A stretch of 64,000 nt of DNA from Dactylorhiza incarnata (taxonomy: Eukaryota; Streptophyta; Magnoliopsida; Asparagales; Orchidaceae): NCBI GenBank assembly GCA_033032865.1, contig JAWHQI010000004.1:20380001-20444000 (forward strand). Direction: 5' to 3'. The position numbers and the translations under genes were made by a program. How positions within the stretch are numbered: the stretch's first letter is position 1; every line of letters begins with the position of its first letter. A model generated the notes under the pieces. The model saw only the letters and a list, made by a program, of their open reading frames with translations. It was not told the DNA's origin and made no database searches. Of this stretch, positions 12,401 through 24,233 are shown in pieces.

Positions 12401-15049
12401 TGGGTGTTAATGCTATATCGTAATGCCCTTCGGTCTTAAAAACGCGGGCGCAACATACCAAAGAATGATGGATACCGTCTTTAAACATCAAAAGGGCAGG
12501 AATCTCGAAGTTTACGTTGATGACCTTCTTCTCAAAAGTAAAACATTCTCATTGCACTTGGAAGACCTCGTAGAGACGTTCTCTACTCTACGGAGGTTCA
12601 AGTTAAAATTAACCCCATTGAAATGTGTGTTCGGGGCAAGCAAAGGAAAATTTCTTGGGCATCTCTTAACTCCTGATGGCCTTGCACCAAACCCAGATAA
12701 GGTGAAGGCCATCCTTGATATGACCCCTCCTCGAAATACTAAAGAAGTTCAACAATTAGGAGGGAGATTGGCAGGATTGAGCAGGTTTATCTCCAAATCC
12801 GGAGATAAAAGTGCCCCATTCTTTAAAACATTGCGAGGGGGATCAAAGTTCGAATGGAGCGAGGAGTGTAACAAGGCTTTCGAGCAGCTGAAAGAACAGT
12901 TAACTTCGACCCCACTACTCCAAAGTCCCCGTGAGGGAGAAAAGCTATTCTTATATCTGGGAGTCGGACCGGATGCGGTGATTTCTGTCCTCGTTCGGGA
13001 AGAAAAGAGGAGGCAGTTTCCAATCTACTATGTCAGCCACATCCTTAAGGATGCAGAAACTAGATACTCGATCCTAGAGAAACTGGCCTTGGCCTTGGTT
13101 ATGTCCGCGCGAAGGCTTCGCCCTTATTTTCAGGCTCATTCCGTCCAAGTTATTACAGATCATCCTTTAAAAAATATTCTTGAAAATCCAGATCATTCAG
13201 AGAGGTTGGCAAAATGGGCTATTGAACTAAGTGAATTTGAAATATCATACATCCCCCGGACAGCAATCAAAGCGCAAATCTTGGCAGACTTCTTGGTAGA
13301 TACAACAGAGCCTAGTCCTAAACAGGTGGTACAATCTCCTCGGGCTTGGATCATTTATGTGGACGGGGCTTCTGGCAGAAACTCCGTGGGAGCCGGAGTA
13401 GTATTGATCAGCCCAAATGGCATCAGGCTGGAGCAAGCTGTCAAGTTCTTCTTTCCAGTTACCAATAACCAGGCAGAATATGAAGCACTTCTGGCTGGGC
13501 TAAGGCTTGCGAAAGAGCTGGGCATAGAATATGTACATGTTAGAACCGATTCACTGGTGGTGGCCTCCCAGGTCTTGGGGAATTATGAGACAAGGGAGCC
13601 GATTATGCGAAAATATCTGCTATTAGCCAAAAAGGAAATCGGAAGATTCAAGTCATTTATTATCGAGCACATCCCAAGAATGCAAAATGAGGAGGCAGAT
13701 GAATTGTCGAAGTTCGGTCTTCCATCAGGGGGAGAGACCTTTGAACTTTTTCATCCGGCAATAGATGAGGCAGAACTCATGCAAATTGATCATAATCCTT
13801 CATGGAAGGATCCTTACGAGCTATTCCTATCAAAGGGGGAGTTCCACCATTCCAACAAAGATCGGAGAAGATTCAAAAGGAAAGCGGCATATTATTATCT
13901 GATAGCGGGAGTTCTCTACAGAAAAACTTTGATATCTCCCTCAGCACGATGTGTTTCGGAGGATGAAGTCCCAACCATACTTGAGGAAGTTCATTCCGGG
14001 GAGTGCGGTAGTCACTCGAGAGCGAAGACCCTAGAGAAGAGAATCTTAAGGCAGGGGTATTTTTGGCCAACCATGAGGAAGGATGCTGAGGCATTTGCCA
14101 AGCGGTGTGTTCAGTGCCGAAAGTTTGCTCCTCTGCAGCACTTGCCTGCTCAGTCACTCAGATCAATAACTGCGCCATGGCCCTTCGCGGTATGGGGGAT
14201 GGATCTTATTGGACCTTTCCTAATAGCCAGCAGCCAGCGTCGATTTATCATTGTAATGATCGACTATTTCAGCAAGTGGATCGAGGCGAAAGCGCTGGCG
14301 AAAACTACAACCCAAATTGTCAGAAACTTCATCTGGGGAGAAATAGTTTGCCGTCATTGAATTCCGCTAGCAGTAGTCACTGATAATGGTCCACAGTTCA
14401 ATAATCCAGAGATGATAAACTTTTGTGATCAGGTGGGAATTGATCTTCGATTTGCCTAGGTACATCATCCAAGGACGAACGGCCAAGTAGAAGCAGCGAA
14501 CAGGCAAATCCAGCAGCTCCTGATGAAAAGGGTTTTGAATCAAAGGGGAAATTGGGCAGATCAGCTTCCTTCCATTCTCTGGACCCTTCGTACTACCCCG
14601 TCTTCAGCTACTGGGGAGACACCATTCAAATTATCTCATGGCTCGGAAGCCGTTGTGCCTGTAGAGTTTGAGGTAGTCACTCCAAGAGTCGTGTATGCAA
14701 AAGAGGGAGGAGAAGCGTGGATAGAAGACAATGATGAGGCTATCAAGTATAGCCTGGATCTGAACTTCAAGACGAGGCAACAATCAGACAAGAAGAAGTT
14801 AAGAGGAGGATGGCAAAGTACTTTGACAAAAATGTCAGGGTAAAGCATTTTGCGATTGGCGACGTTGTGCTAAAAAAGGTTGATGCAGCAGCCCGAACAG
14901 GCAATGTCGGAAAGCTAAATCCTAATTGGGCTGGACCTTTCATCGTCAAGGAGGTATTAAAAAGTGGGGCTTATCGCCTCCAAACAAGCGAGGGAGAAGA
15001 CATTTCGTGCACTTGGAGCGGTGACGATCTCAAACGGTTCTATCCTTAA
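9455..15049 (+). pseudogene. Tat-B gag-pro-pol polyprotein (broken)
   Basis: The ATG at 9455 matches the start used in Tat-C, D and E. A one-base loss soon after shifts the frame, which is recovered by about 9508. Domains follow in order: a Pro/Ala-rich N-terminus, gag domain (about 10060-10490), CHHC knuckle CEYHKEGGHLTQDC (about 10903-10944), protease DTGSS (about 11387), RT with MPFGLKNAG and YVDD (12423-12522), RNase H, archaeal-type RNase H (from about 13360), and integrase with its zinc-binding region, TDNGPQF (about 14385) and NGQVE. The C-terminal domain ends at 15049. Breaks are a one-base deletion just after the DTG motif (about 11410), stops at about 12063, 12408, 14358 and 14456, and a short deletion near 14762. 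Several stops fit C to T or G to A changes. The RT-RNase H-aRH block (12423-14360) is the longest open stretch. Confidence 0.92.
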
Positions 15050-15395
15050 AATATGTCTTCTTTACTTTCCTGCAATTTTTTAGATATTTTAATAAGAAGC
15101 CCCATACTGACACTTCTCCATGTCTGATGTTCCCTTTTTACATTTTCTCATATATCAAACTCACTGAACCTCGGAGACATCGCCAAGTTCTGCTCAAACC
15201 CCCTCGGATTGTAGTCATTAGCGTAAAACCATGAGGATCATGTGTAGCGGGGAGTTTTCGCACACGTGTAGTGGTAGCTTGCCAATTCCCGTGCGGTGGT
15301 CTTCAGAACCTTGGATCCCGGCTGATATCTGACACACCCCTGCATCAAGGGAGGTCTAGGTGAATGTTGGCTCTATCATGCCCCGAGAGGGATAT
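15050..15395 (+). other. Conserved pol 3' trailer of Tat-B
   Basis: No gene is visible. The stretch is nearly the same after pol in Tat-D (37102-37450) and Tat-E (47813-48159, inverted), including GGGGAGTTTTCGCACACGTG and a GGATCCCGGCTGATATC block. Conservation in three copies suggests it belongs to the element transcript. A role in 3' processing or RNA structure is possible but unshown. Confidence 0.6.
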
Positions 15396-15398
15396 AAT

Positions 15399-15976
15399 TA
15401 TAGCTTTTATGATCTTTCTGAGGAAAGCAATGTCGGTATAGCCCCCGCGGCATAGCCACACCTGCCCAACTGATCATCTTAGTCTGTGACTATCGAATAC
15501 TCTTAGGTACTCTCAAGCGATGCCTAAGCGGGACCCACAACTAAGTTGATCTCTCTAAGGAAAGCAATGTTCGCCGCCTAGGCCCACCTGCCCAATTGAT
15601 CAACTCGGCTTGTAGCCCTAGGCAAGAGAGCAGTCGAGTCGCTTACAGCCCTTATGACCACTTGAGGAAAGCAATGTTCGCCGCCTAGGCCCACCTGCCC
15701 ACTTGGTCATCTGGGTCTGTACTTGTCTTTCTCTTTATTTCTACAGCTCTTATGACCTCTTGAGGAAAGCAATGTTCGCCGCCTAGGCCCACCTGCCCAC
15801 TTGGTCATCTGGGTCTGTACTTGTCTTTCTCTTTATTTCTACAGCTCTTATGACCACTTGAGGAAAGCAATGTTCGCCGCCTAGGCCCACCTGCCCACTT
15901 GGTCATCTGAGTCTGTAGTTATCCTTTATCGCATTACAGGGAAAGTATCTCATCTCATATGGTCATTATAGACCAT
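15399..15976 (+). repeat. Hairpin repeat array of Tat-B (five units plus a degenerate one)
   Basis: Five units share the core GAGGAAAGCAATG, a middle often holding GCCTAGGC, then CACCTGCCCA. Each is flanked by arms that can pair: ATGATC/GATCAT (15409/15472), GTTGATC/GATCAAC (15545/15598), and ATGACCA/TGGTCAT (15654/15704; 15850/15900). The unit at 15743-15818 has one mismatch in this stem. An outer stem ACAGCCC/GGGTCTGT or ACAGCTC/GAGTCTGT lies beyond a two-base internal loop. Units 3-5 are close tandem copies of about 98 bp. A sixth hairpin with arms ATGGTC/GACCAT at about 15959-15976 is degenerate. Different stems that still pair indicate selection on structure. Confidence 0.8.
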
Positions 15977-17071
15977 CTGGAGGAAAAAGCAGGATTCCTA
16001 TGTACATCACAAACCAGATGACTTAATACTCAAACCGGGCGGTTTGAAATAAGCGGGTACCAGGGTTTTTCAGGCGGTCTGGTTATTAAACCACGCGGTC
16101 TAAAATCAGCAGGCTCCAAAGATGTCATGCGGTCCGGTATTCAGACCGGGCGGTTTGAAAGGAACAGGATATCATTAAAATGTCACAAGGTAAATATTAA
16201 GGGAGCAAGCATAATCATGACCGGCCGACCTCAGTATTCGGGTTGTGAATCTATCATCTTTATGGGTTTCAACTCTATCCGATCGGCTAATTACAGGCTC
16301 TCTTCGATCAGACAGTTATGATTGGAAGTGTTAAAACTACTAATCGCACAAATTCTATATACAGCCGGTGCGGGTTATCAGCCAATATTATATAAGGCTG
16401 TCATATAAATTGTTCAGATTAAATATTAATCGCACGGTCTATCGGCTGATCTTCTTGCGACTTGATATTCTGTCTTACAAGGCAATTATGTCGAGCCAGG
16501 TTATGGTCGCACGGCTTGATTATTTCAAAATCTTGATCGGTTGTCAATTACATTCACGGGGGTGGGGCTTGCAGCAATCTTAGTTGCAAGTCGCCTGAGT
16601 TAAAGTCCTGACCGCTAGGTCTGATAATTGTTCTTATGACTTGTCATTCTTTATCCTGGAAAGCAAATATGCAGGGTCTGGTAGTAACCGCGCGGCTTGA
16701 TTATGTTCGGCTTCCAGGATGTCGTAATACATTCATAATAAGTTTGCACCTTCTCAGAATGAATCGAACAAATTCGATCCGGATTGAAAGAAGCAAGTTA
16801 TGCGAGTGGGTTTTTACTAATAGATACTTTACCGGAATCCTGTGAAGAGCATTATCCTAACCGGATGAGTTAATATTAAACCGCACGACCTGGTTAGATC
16901 TAACACAGAAAAAGATCGCAAACAACCACAAGTAAGTCGCAAAAGGTTGACAGATAGACAGGTAAAAGTTTTCCATTTCATTATCAAAACATTCTTTACA
17001 TTATATTTTTAGCCGACCGACTAACAACGTCAAGCCGACGGCTATTCAAAACAAAAAGCAAAACACAACTA
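15977..17071. other. Spacer between hairpin array and antisense gene 1 of Tat-B
   Basis: I see no gene. The stretch is sprinkled with short near-palindromes such as ACCGGGCGGT and ACCGCGCGGC. It contains a single copy (about 16560-16680) of the segment that became a four-copy 99-bp array in Tat-D. Confidence 0.6.
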
Positions 17072-18888
17072 CTAATTATGCGACCTAAGTTTCTTAGACG
17101 CAGGGGTACTTGAGTGTTCGCTCCCATCAATTGAAACGTCAGGGGAGTAACCCTCGCTACCCGACGAGGATGAACTGCTCAATTCGCCCGACTTGCGCCC
17201 AGCCTCTTCTTCGGAACTGTTGGATTCGGACTCCGAGCCGCTCTCCCCACTCTCAGCCGCTGCGGGTTCTTCGGCCTCATCATCCCCGTCGCCGCTCTCC
17301 TCTGAGCTGGATCCATCGGGTTTGTTCTTTCCTTTGGCTTTCCGCCTGATCTTCTCTAACTTCTTTTGCAAAATGGGGTAGGCGTCTGAGAAGGTAAAAT
17401 GCTCGAAACCAGGCGCGAACGCTTTGAGCTCCCGCAGGCGGTTGAAAGCATTGTTGATTCCCTCGGCGACATGAGGGAAAAGTTCCTGCTGATAAACCGG
17501 ATTGGTTTCATCATACTTTGCCTGCAAAAAAGAATAAGATAAGAGACCGCGCGGTCTGAAAAATTCAGAAGGACGGCTGGCCAGGTAATAACTTACCGAC
17601 TCGGCTTCCTTTAGCCGCACATTCTCCTTCTTCAATTCGGCGATTTCCTTCTCTAGGTGATCATTTGTTCTAATCAACCTTTTGAAGGTCAATCCCATAA
17701 AGACATTGGTGATGAGGCTCTCGGCACCAACCCGCGCGGCCTCCCGGGCGAGCTCTTCCTCGGGAATCCTCCTCAACCTCCTGAAGTTCCGTCGGCCGAA
17801 CATGGCAATGCTAGCGGCCTCAGCATGCCGGCCCGACTTCTCGTTCGACCAATGGGGGAGCGCGGTAGAGACCTGAACACCGTCGCCGTCCGGATGCCAT
17901 GACAAAACCGTGCGGCCTTTTAAATCCTTCAACTTGCTAAAGGAACGAAGGGCGGAGAAGTCGCCCGAAGAGGCCGAATCCTCCCCGTCGGATGGCAACG
18001 GCTTGTTCTTGACTTGTCTTTTTCTCTTCTCCGTCTGAGTTAAGATCAAACCGGCCGGGCTGACCGGCTTGTTGGTAGGGACAACGGCTTCGGCTACAAA
18101 AAAAAAGAGGAAGGGGTCAACACAAATGACCGAGCGGTCAATATTGAAGTCGGAAGCGGGTTAAAGGAAAGCTTACTATCTTCAGGCCGAACATTCTCTA
18201 GCTCGGCAAGTAGCGGGATGTAGTAGCTTACGTTAAGCCACTCATCCTCGAGAAGCTTGCAGGTTTTCTTCTCGACCTCGCTTATTGCGACCTGTTGAAA
18301 GGCCTCCTCTGGCCGCACTTGCGGATTCGGGTTCAACAGGCCAAGTCGGCCTTCGAAGATCAGGTATCTCTCCGACCAGGCTGTGACCTTGTTCGCGAGG
18401 TTAACCATCTTCAACCCGCGGCAGCCAAAGTAGAGATGGCCTTTGAAGACATTCGATTCAGAGTCCGGGATGGCCCGCACCAAGAATATTTTCCTGAAGA
18501 GATCCATAGAAAAGCGGACTCTCTCAGATCGCAGGTAGTAGATGAAGCTGCAAATTCCGGCCATCGAGTTAGGAGAAATCTGACCGGGTACAACACCATA
18601 ATGGTCAAAGACCATGGCAAGCTCAATCGAAATCGGGAACTTAAATCCGCAATCGAAATGGTCGATTGGGACCGCGATTTGGTTTGGGCCAGAAGAGTTC
18701 ATCCGCTCATCACGGAGTGGAAGTCGCGCGAGCAGCGGGCTGTCAGTCATGTGTTTCTCAACGAATTCGTCCAATTCGGCCTTGGTCAAACGACACTCCT
18801 CGTGGTCTGCCGAGTGAAAAGCCACAGCGGCTTCGGAGCGGGTAGCAGAGGTTTTCGCAGGTCGCTTCGGCTAGCGCTTTGCTCCCAT
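17072..18888 (-). pseudogene. Tat-B antisense gene 1 (PF04195-like 'putative gypsy type transposon' protein)
   Basis: Three exons are supported by GT-AG junctions and by the same layout in Tat-D and Tat-E: 18888-18177, 18093-17597 and 17521-17072. The protein has a globular N-terminal region with blocks IAVPIDHFDCGFKFP, FDHYGVVPGQISPNS and YFGCRGLKMVNLANKV. These match my recollection of the plant family annotated as putative gypsy type transposon (PF04195). A helical middle with a short coiled coil follows (about 17650-17590), then an acidic Ser/Glu tail. Codon 6 is TAG where Tat-D has CAG, so this copy is broken at its very start; a downstream ATG at 18825 would skip it. A TATA-like CTTATAAG lies at 18927-18934. 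The molecular function of the family is unknown. Confidence 0.8.
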
Positions 18889-19242
18889 CTCGAAATTCTG
18901 GTAGAAAGACTTTCGGAAGGATGCTACTTATAAGAATGGCTGATCTACATCTAACAAGGGTCAAATCACGGCTAGACCGATCAACCCGCGCAGGCACATC
19001 GCCACAAAAGAATTACCAAGACGAGTATAATTCAAGCGGACGAATTAGAAAAACATGAAAAGAAGCCGATCGGCTTATGAAGTAGTCCATAGGCATCAAT
19101 CAATATTCAACACAAACATAAAGTAAATTCAAAAACTCAGACCGCGCGGCCTGGAAAACAGACCAAATATCATGAAATCAAAACAGTTGTCCAAAGGACC
19201 GAATAGAAATATTATTACAGATAATGTTCTTAAAATCACTCA
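18889..19242. other. Intergenic spacer between the two antisense genes of Tat-B
   Basis: It holds the TATA-like box of gene 1 and, further on, the 3' flank of gene 2. An AGACCGCGCGGCCTGG near-palindrome lies near 19139. The same spacer arrangement occurs in Tat-D (41203-41561) and Tat-E (30083-30492). No other feature is seen. Confidence 0.6.
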
Positions 19243-21126
19243 TCATTTGCGGGCATCACTCGCCGCATCTTCCCTATAAAGCCGTGCGACATGGTCGCCT
19301 ATCTGGAGAATTGTCCCTTGCATTTGGTTCATGCCGTGATTAAGGTGATTGATCATGCTATGAAGCCGCGCGGCATCCCTCTCTACCCACGCCGCTGGAA
19401 TCACACGGGAAGGCAGGGCCGTTGCGGGTTCATTCGCACTAGCAATATGATGGATCGTCCCGGCCGCTGGAAGAGACGAGCTCGTCCCAGCATCCGGGCG
19501 GCGTGATCCACCCCGACCTCGATCAGCAGCATTAAGGGGACGTCGGCTTCCTCCGATCTCCCTCAACAAATGAAGATATTTATCCCGGTAATAGGCGCAG
19601 TCCGCTTCAAGCTTCTGCATCTCCCTCTTTCCGCGATCAACCCGGGTGGTCAGTGCGGCCACCTGATCCTGCTGCGCTTTCTCCTTTTCTCGGCGCTCTC
19701 TCCGCTCAGCCTCCAGCACAGCCCGCCTCTCTTTTCTTTCAGCCTCCAGTTCTGCCCGCAATGCAATCTTTTCTTCTTGAGCGGTCTTCTCCCGCTCCTC
19801 AAGGGTCCTCAACTGCTTTGCAAGATCTTCAAGATTCCTTTGAAGATGGCCCATATCATCCTCAATCCGAGTATCTGGTACAACCCGGGATCCCAGCAAA
19901 GGCTGATCAAGCGGAGGGAGATAGGACACCAGTTCGCCCAGCTTCGGGATATAGTCACGATCATCTGCAATAAGAAAAAGAAGTCAGAAAGTGTTCAAAA
20001 GAAGAGCGCTCTCTTCGAAACTTCCTCGCTTACAAGCCGCAGCGGTTTGAGTTGAATTCGGGCGGACAGGTCGCCTTGCTTGCTCGGTATCAAACTTTCG
20101 GCGTTGTTCTCTCCACGACCTCTCGCTTTGCCTCCGCTTAGCAGCAGAAAATTGAGCAGCGGAGGGAAAGAAGCTGGGCGACGGGTTCAACAACGAAGCG
20201 CGCGATTTGTTTCAAGGCCGCGGCATGAAAAAACGAACGGGGTGGTAATCCGATCCCCTTTTACCTTGCAGCAGAAGATTGGTTGGCGGCGGTGGCGGCC
20301 CGGTAAGCTGATCCCTTACTCGCTCCGCCTTCACCTGCATAAGTCGGAGACCGGCCATCACAGTATCTTCGGGAGCCGGTAAGGTTTCCTCGATTCTAGT
20401 CGCAACTTCAGGGAGGACGACCTCCTTAGTACTGGTCGCATCTTCAGACAGGGCGGCTCCTTTCTCTCCTGGCGGGTTGGCAGCCTGCAGTTCGGAAGAA
20501 GTTCTCAGCTGATCATCTTGCTTCTGAAGAGAATCAAAATCCATGAGGATGTCACTTACGGAAATGTTGTGAGAATCGACGGGAGCCTGGTCGTTCGACT
20601 TTGGGGAGGGAGTAATCAAGCCCTCCGAGACTTCCTTCTCGTGCGACTTGCCTTGCAGGCTGTCCGCTCTCGGTTTCCCGGATGCTGCCTTGTTCTTGGC
20701 TTTTAGCCTCTTCATCTTCTTCAGAAGCCTGTCCGCCACGGACTCCTCCCCTTTCCTCTTTTTCAGCTTCAGGACGGCTGGCTTTTCCGGGCTATCCTCG
20801 ATGTTGACTACTGAAGCTTGCTGGTCGCTCGGCTTGGGGGAGTCAACTGCCTCTCCCCCTTCATCTCTGATTTTTAGATGAAAATCCCCGGACGGGGTTA
20901 CCTCCATCTTGAAAGACTCATCACCATCGCTCTTCGGAACGACGGTCTCCAAGTCTGTCTTATCCGGCGGAGGAGGCAGATTGTCTCCCTTGTCGGAGAA
21001 GGCTGGGGGATCAATTGGGGATGGATTCGGGCGACTCTCCTCCTTTCTAACCGATAAGTCGACTGTCAATTCAGGATTCAGGTCGGTCGTCTTACTCGCT
21101 TCCTTTTTGGTCGATAAGTCGACCGT
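19243..21126 (-). pseudogene. Tat-B antisense gene 2, 3' portion
   Basis: The continuation of the gene that starts at 27299, separated from it by the Athila-type insertion after ACCGT (21122-21126). It reads through Asp/Pro/Ser-rich sequence, a basic segment (KKMKRLKAKNKAA), a conserved MAGLRLMQVKAERVRDQL block and an SWREQRR block. A GT-AG intron follows (about 20033-19965), then a charged coiled coil and the C-terminal HSMINHLNHGMNQMQGT block with GDHVARL. A stop at about 20212 (TGA where Tat-D has CGA) breaks it. No domain of known function is recognised. The order of blocks is the same in Tat-D and Tat-E. Confidence 0.75.
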
Positions 21127-22845
21127 TGATACGTAAAATTTAGGATATAAAATTTCTCCAAATTCTACGAACTATAGGCAAGAGCACCTATCATTCATAG
21201 TATAGGATATTTAGAAATAAATATCAAGTGTCGTATTCCACGGGGTTGTTGATTACTTCTACTCACACAAATTAATATTATTTTATCTAGATTTAAGAAG
21301 ATTTTTAGAATAATAAAAGAGAAAAGAAAGAAAAGAGCATTTGATCGGAAATCCTTCTTGAGTTAAATAAATTGTAAAATCTAAATTCATAACCAAAAGC
21401 GATAGAATAATTCGATCGTGGAGGTTCCCAAATTATGGTAGAGCCTCTCTCGAGAGAACTACCACCTAACCTTAGGTTGATCGATTAAGACCCCTCGGCC
21501 AGTCGAAACACCTAAGCTTGCTTTATGCGGTGAGCCCCACTATTGGATTTGACTCCAATCCGGAAGATTTGTGTCACCCTCTCTCGAGGAATGCATGCAA
21601 CTCTTTCCACTAATGAATGATCTACACAAATTCATGGATCTCTCGATCACTAGAAAATGGATCAAGAATTGATATTCATATACCGGCAATATGAGATCAA
21701 TCGAGAAAAATCAAAAGTGGATCGTAATAATTCTTAAACTAAAGCTCCGAAAATGAGAGATTACAAAATAAGAAAAGCTTAAGAATTCATCCGATCAAAT
21801 GCTATAAATTCAGCTAAACATATTTGAAAAGAGAAACATTTTTATAACTAAGTAAAGAGAATTACAATTGCAGGAATTGGAAATCTAAACTATGAATTGA
21901 AATTTGCAAGACATAAAGTAAATCTGCATAAAGAAAATACAATAAGAAAATGCTGAAAAAACTAATATAAAAATGACCCAATCTAAGCTAGGATCGGATT
22001 CCCATCACTTTGGCAGTAGCTGGCTTTTATAGGCAGAAAATTGGTGAGTCACGCCCTTGGTCACGCCCGTGACCAAGGGCGTGTAAGCTGCGTAATTGCG
22101 TCTTGAAAGCCCGGGAACGTTGGGGAAGAAAAACCGCCAAAATTAATCATCTCGACGGGTAACGGCCTCGGTCACCCCCGTGACCTAGGGCGTGACTTGA
22201 CCGAATCTGGAAACGGCGGGAAACAACACGACCTGGAGTTATTCTGGCAGTTGCGGGAAGGGTCACCCCCTAGGTCATGGCCGTGACATGGAGTCACGCC
22301 CGTGACAGAGGGCGTGACTTGACCGAATCTTGAAACGGTGCGATCTGGAGTTATTCTGGCAGTTGCGGGAAGGGTCACCCCCTAGGTCATGGCCGTGACA
22401 TAGAGTCACGCCCGTGACTTGGGGCGTGTAGGCTGGAAATGATGTGACCGCGTGTTCTGGCAGCTAGAAGATGGCTGGGTTGAGTCATGGCCGTGACTTG
22501 ATGTCACGCCCTTGGTCATGGCCGTGACCTAGGGCGTGTAATACTAAATTGGGCTGGCGGCATGATCTGGCAGATGTAAGATGGCTGGGTTGAGTCATGG
22601 CCGTGACTTAAAGTCACGCCCTTGGTCATGGCCGTGACCGAGGGCGTGTACTGATGATTTTTGCATACTTGTTCCATTCTTTCCCCTGAACATGGCTGTG
22701 AGCTTAAATTTGCTATTAGCAGCCCCAGATTACCTGAAAACACAAAATAAAGCGAATTAGATATATATTAAACTAAAATTATATAAAAACTAATTAATTA
22801 CTACTAAAATACTATATAAAAATAACTATAAATAATGCACTATCA
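21127..22845 (-). repeat. 3' LTR of Ath-H
   Basis: 1,719 bp, nearly identical to 25415-27132. Reading on the minus strand, U3 contains four or five modules with paired arms such as GTCACGCCC and GGGCGTGAC (about 22050-22660). A TATAAAAG box follows at 22024-22031. Small differences from the other LTR include ATACGT against ATAGCT at the left end. Confidence 0.92.
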
Positions 22846-24233
22846 AATACCCCCATACTTAAGCTTTTGCTATTCCAGAGCAAAAACTAATTTATAAGTA
22901 CGAGAAGAATTTATAGGACATTTCCAAAAAGATTTACTTCTAATTATGTACTCCAAATCTTATAAAACTCATGTCAAAATAAGTTAAGAAATTAAAATTC
23001 AGATTTATAAGAAATAATTTATAATTCATAAATTGAGATGAGTAGAATAAATATTAGTTTCAAAATTCTCTAACTAAATCTTCATAAACAAAATTGCATT
23101 GAATTAAGTAAAATAACCAAGATTAAAATTATAGAAACTTTAAACATCATTAGAAACTTTTAGAAAACTACAAAATATTAACTATGCTCTCTCAAAAATA
23201 TCTTAGGATAAGCAAATAAACTTGGCTAATTGGGGTAAAGTTGGCATTGAAGAAGTTACTTTGCATATAGGAAATGATGAATTTTATCCTCTCATTTCCA
23301 TCTTTTTTTAATTTCTTTTTTTTTTATATCCCAAATGTATATGTTTAGGAGTGATGAATTTTATCCTCTCAACTCCATGCCATATAATCTTTTACTAATT
23401 TGGGTGCATATGTTTAGGAATGATGAATTTTATCCTCTCATTTCCATGACATATGATCTTTTCAAATATTTTTTTTATATGCCAAATAAAAGGGTTAAAC
23501 AAAAAGGTAGGGGAAGGGCTAGGGTTTAAAGGCTACAAAAATTCCAAAGAAATATTTTAAGAGCATAGAAAATAAATTGAGCAATCTATAAGAAACTATG
23601 AGTTCAAGTTAATACTTACTACAAAATTGAATTATGATATTTTAAAGAGAGAAAGTAAAACTAAGAAATATTCTAAACAAATCAAAATAATGAAAAACTC
23701 ATTAAATCAAATTCATCTAAAAATTAAATCTAACATATTTTGAAGAGAAATATATGATTTAAAAATTCATAAAAAGAAAACTCTTAAAAAAAAACCTATA
23801 AAGACAACTCATAATTAAAATTAATTTTGCATAAATAAAGTTTGGAGAATTTTAATATTACAAAATTTATCTTATTGGAAAAATAGTTTTTTTTATAAGT
23901 TTTTTTAAACATTTTAAAATAAAACAAATTTTTTTGTATTTTTCATATTTTTAAATCAAAATTGCAACAGAAAACAAAGAAACAATTTTTTTATGATTTT
24001 TAACATGTTTTCAAATTTTTTTTTTTTTGATTTTTTTATAAAAATAAACATTAGAGAACACCCCCCCATACTTAAAGATAAACATTGTCTCCAATGTTTA
24101 TAAATAAGAATGAAAAGGCCAAACAGGAAAAGAAAATGCATAAAATAAAAGAAAAATAGCAAAAATATAAAGATAAGCAAGGGGTGCCTCCCAAGAGCGC
24201 TTTGTTTAACGTCTTTTAGCTAGACGTTAAGGG
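22846..24233. other. AT-rich internal region of Ath-H
   Basis: Immediately inside the LTR the minus strand reads AGTATGGGGGTATT, a purine-rich tract fitting plus-strand priming. The rest is very AT-rich, with long A and T runs and three copies of GATGAATTTTATCCTCTC (about 23277, 23353 and 23420). No credible gene is seen. Confidence 0.7.

Noticed and set aside
15418..15475. Hammerhead ribozyme suggested by CTGAGGA in the hairpin units
   Set aside because: The CUGANGA box fits by chance, but the required GAAA element and cleavage-site stem are absent on the 3' side.
15643..15916. CRISPR-like array from regularly spaced repeats
   Set aside because: Plant retrotransposon context, long diverged repeats with pairing arms, no unique spacers and no cas genes.
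20212..21069. Independent 285-codon gene on the minus strand
   Set aside because: It is the middle of Tat-B gene 2; sequence upstream continues across the Ath-H insertion at 27133 and downstream beyond a single TGA.
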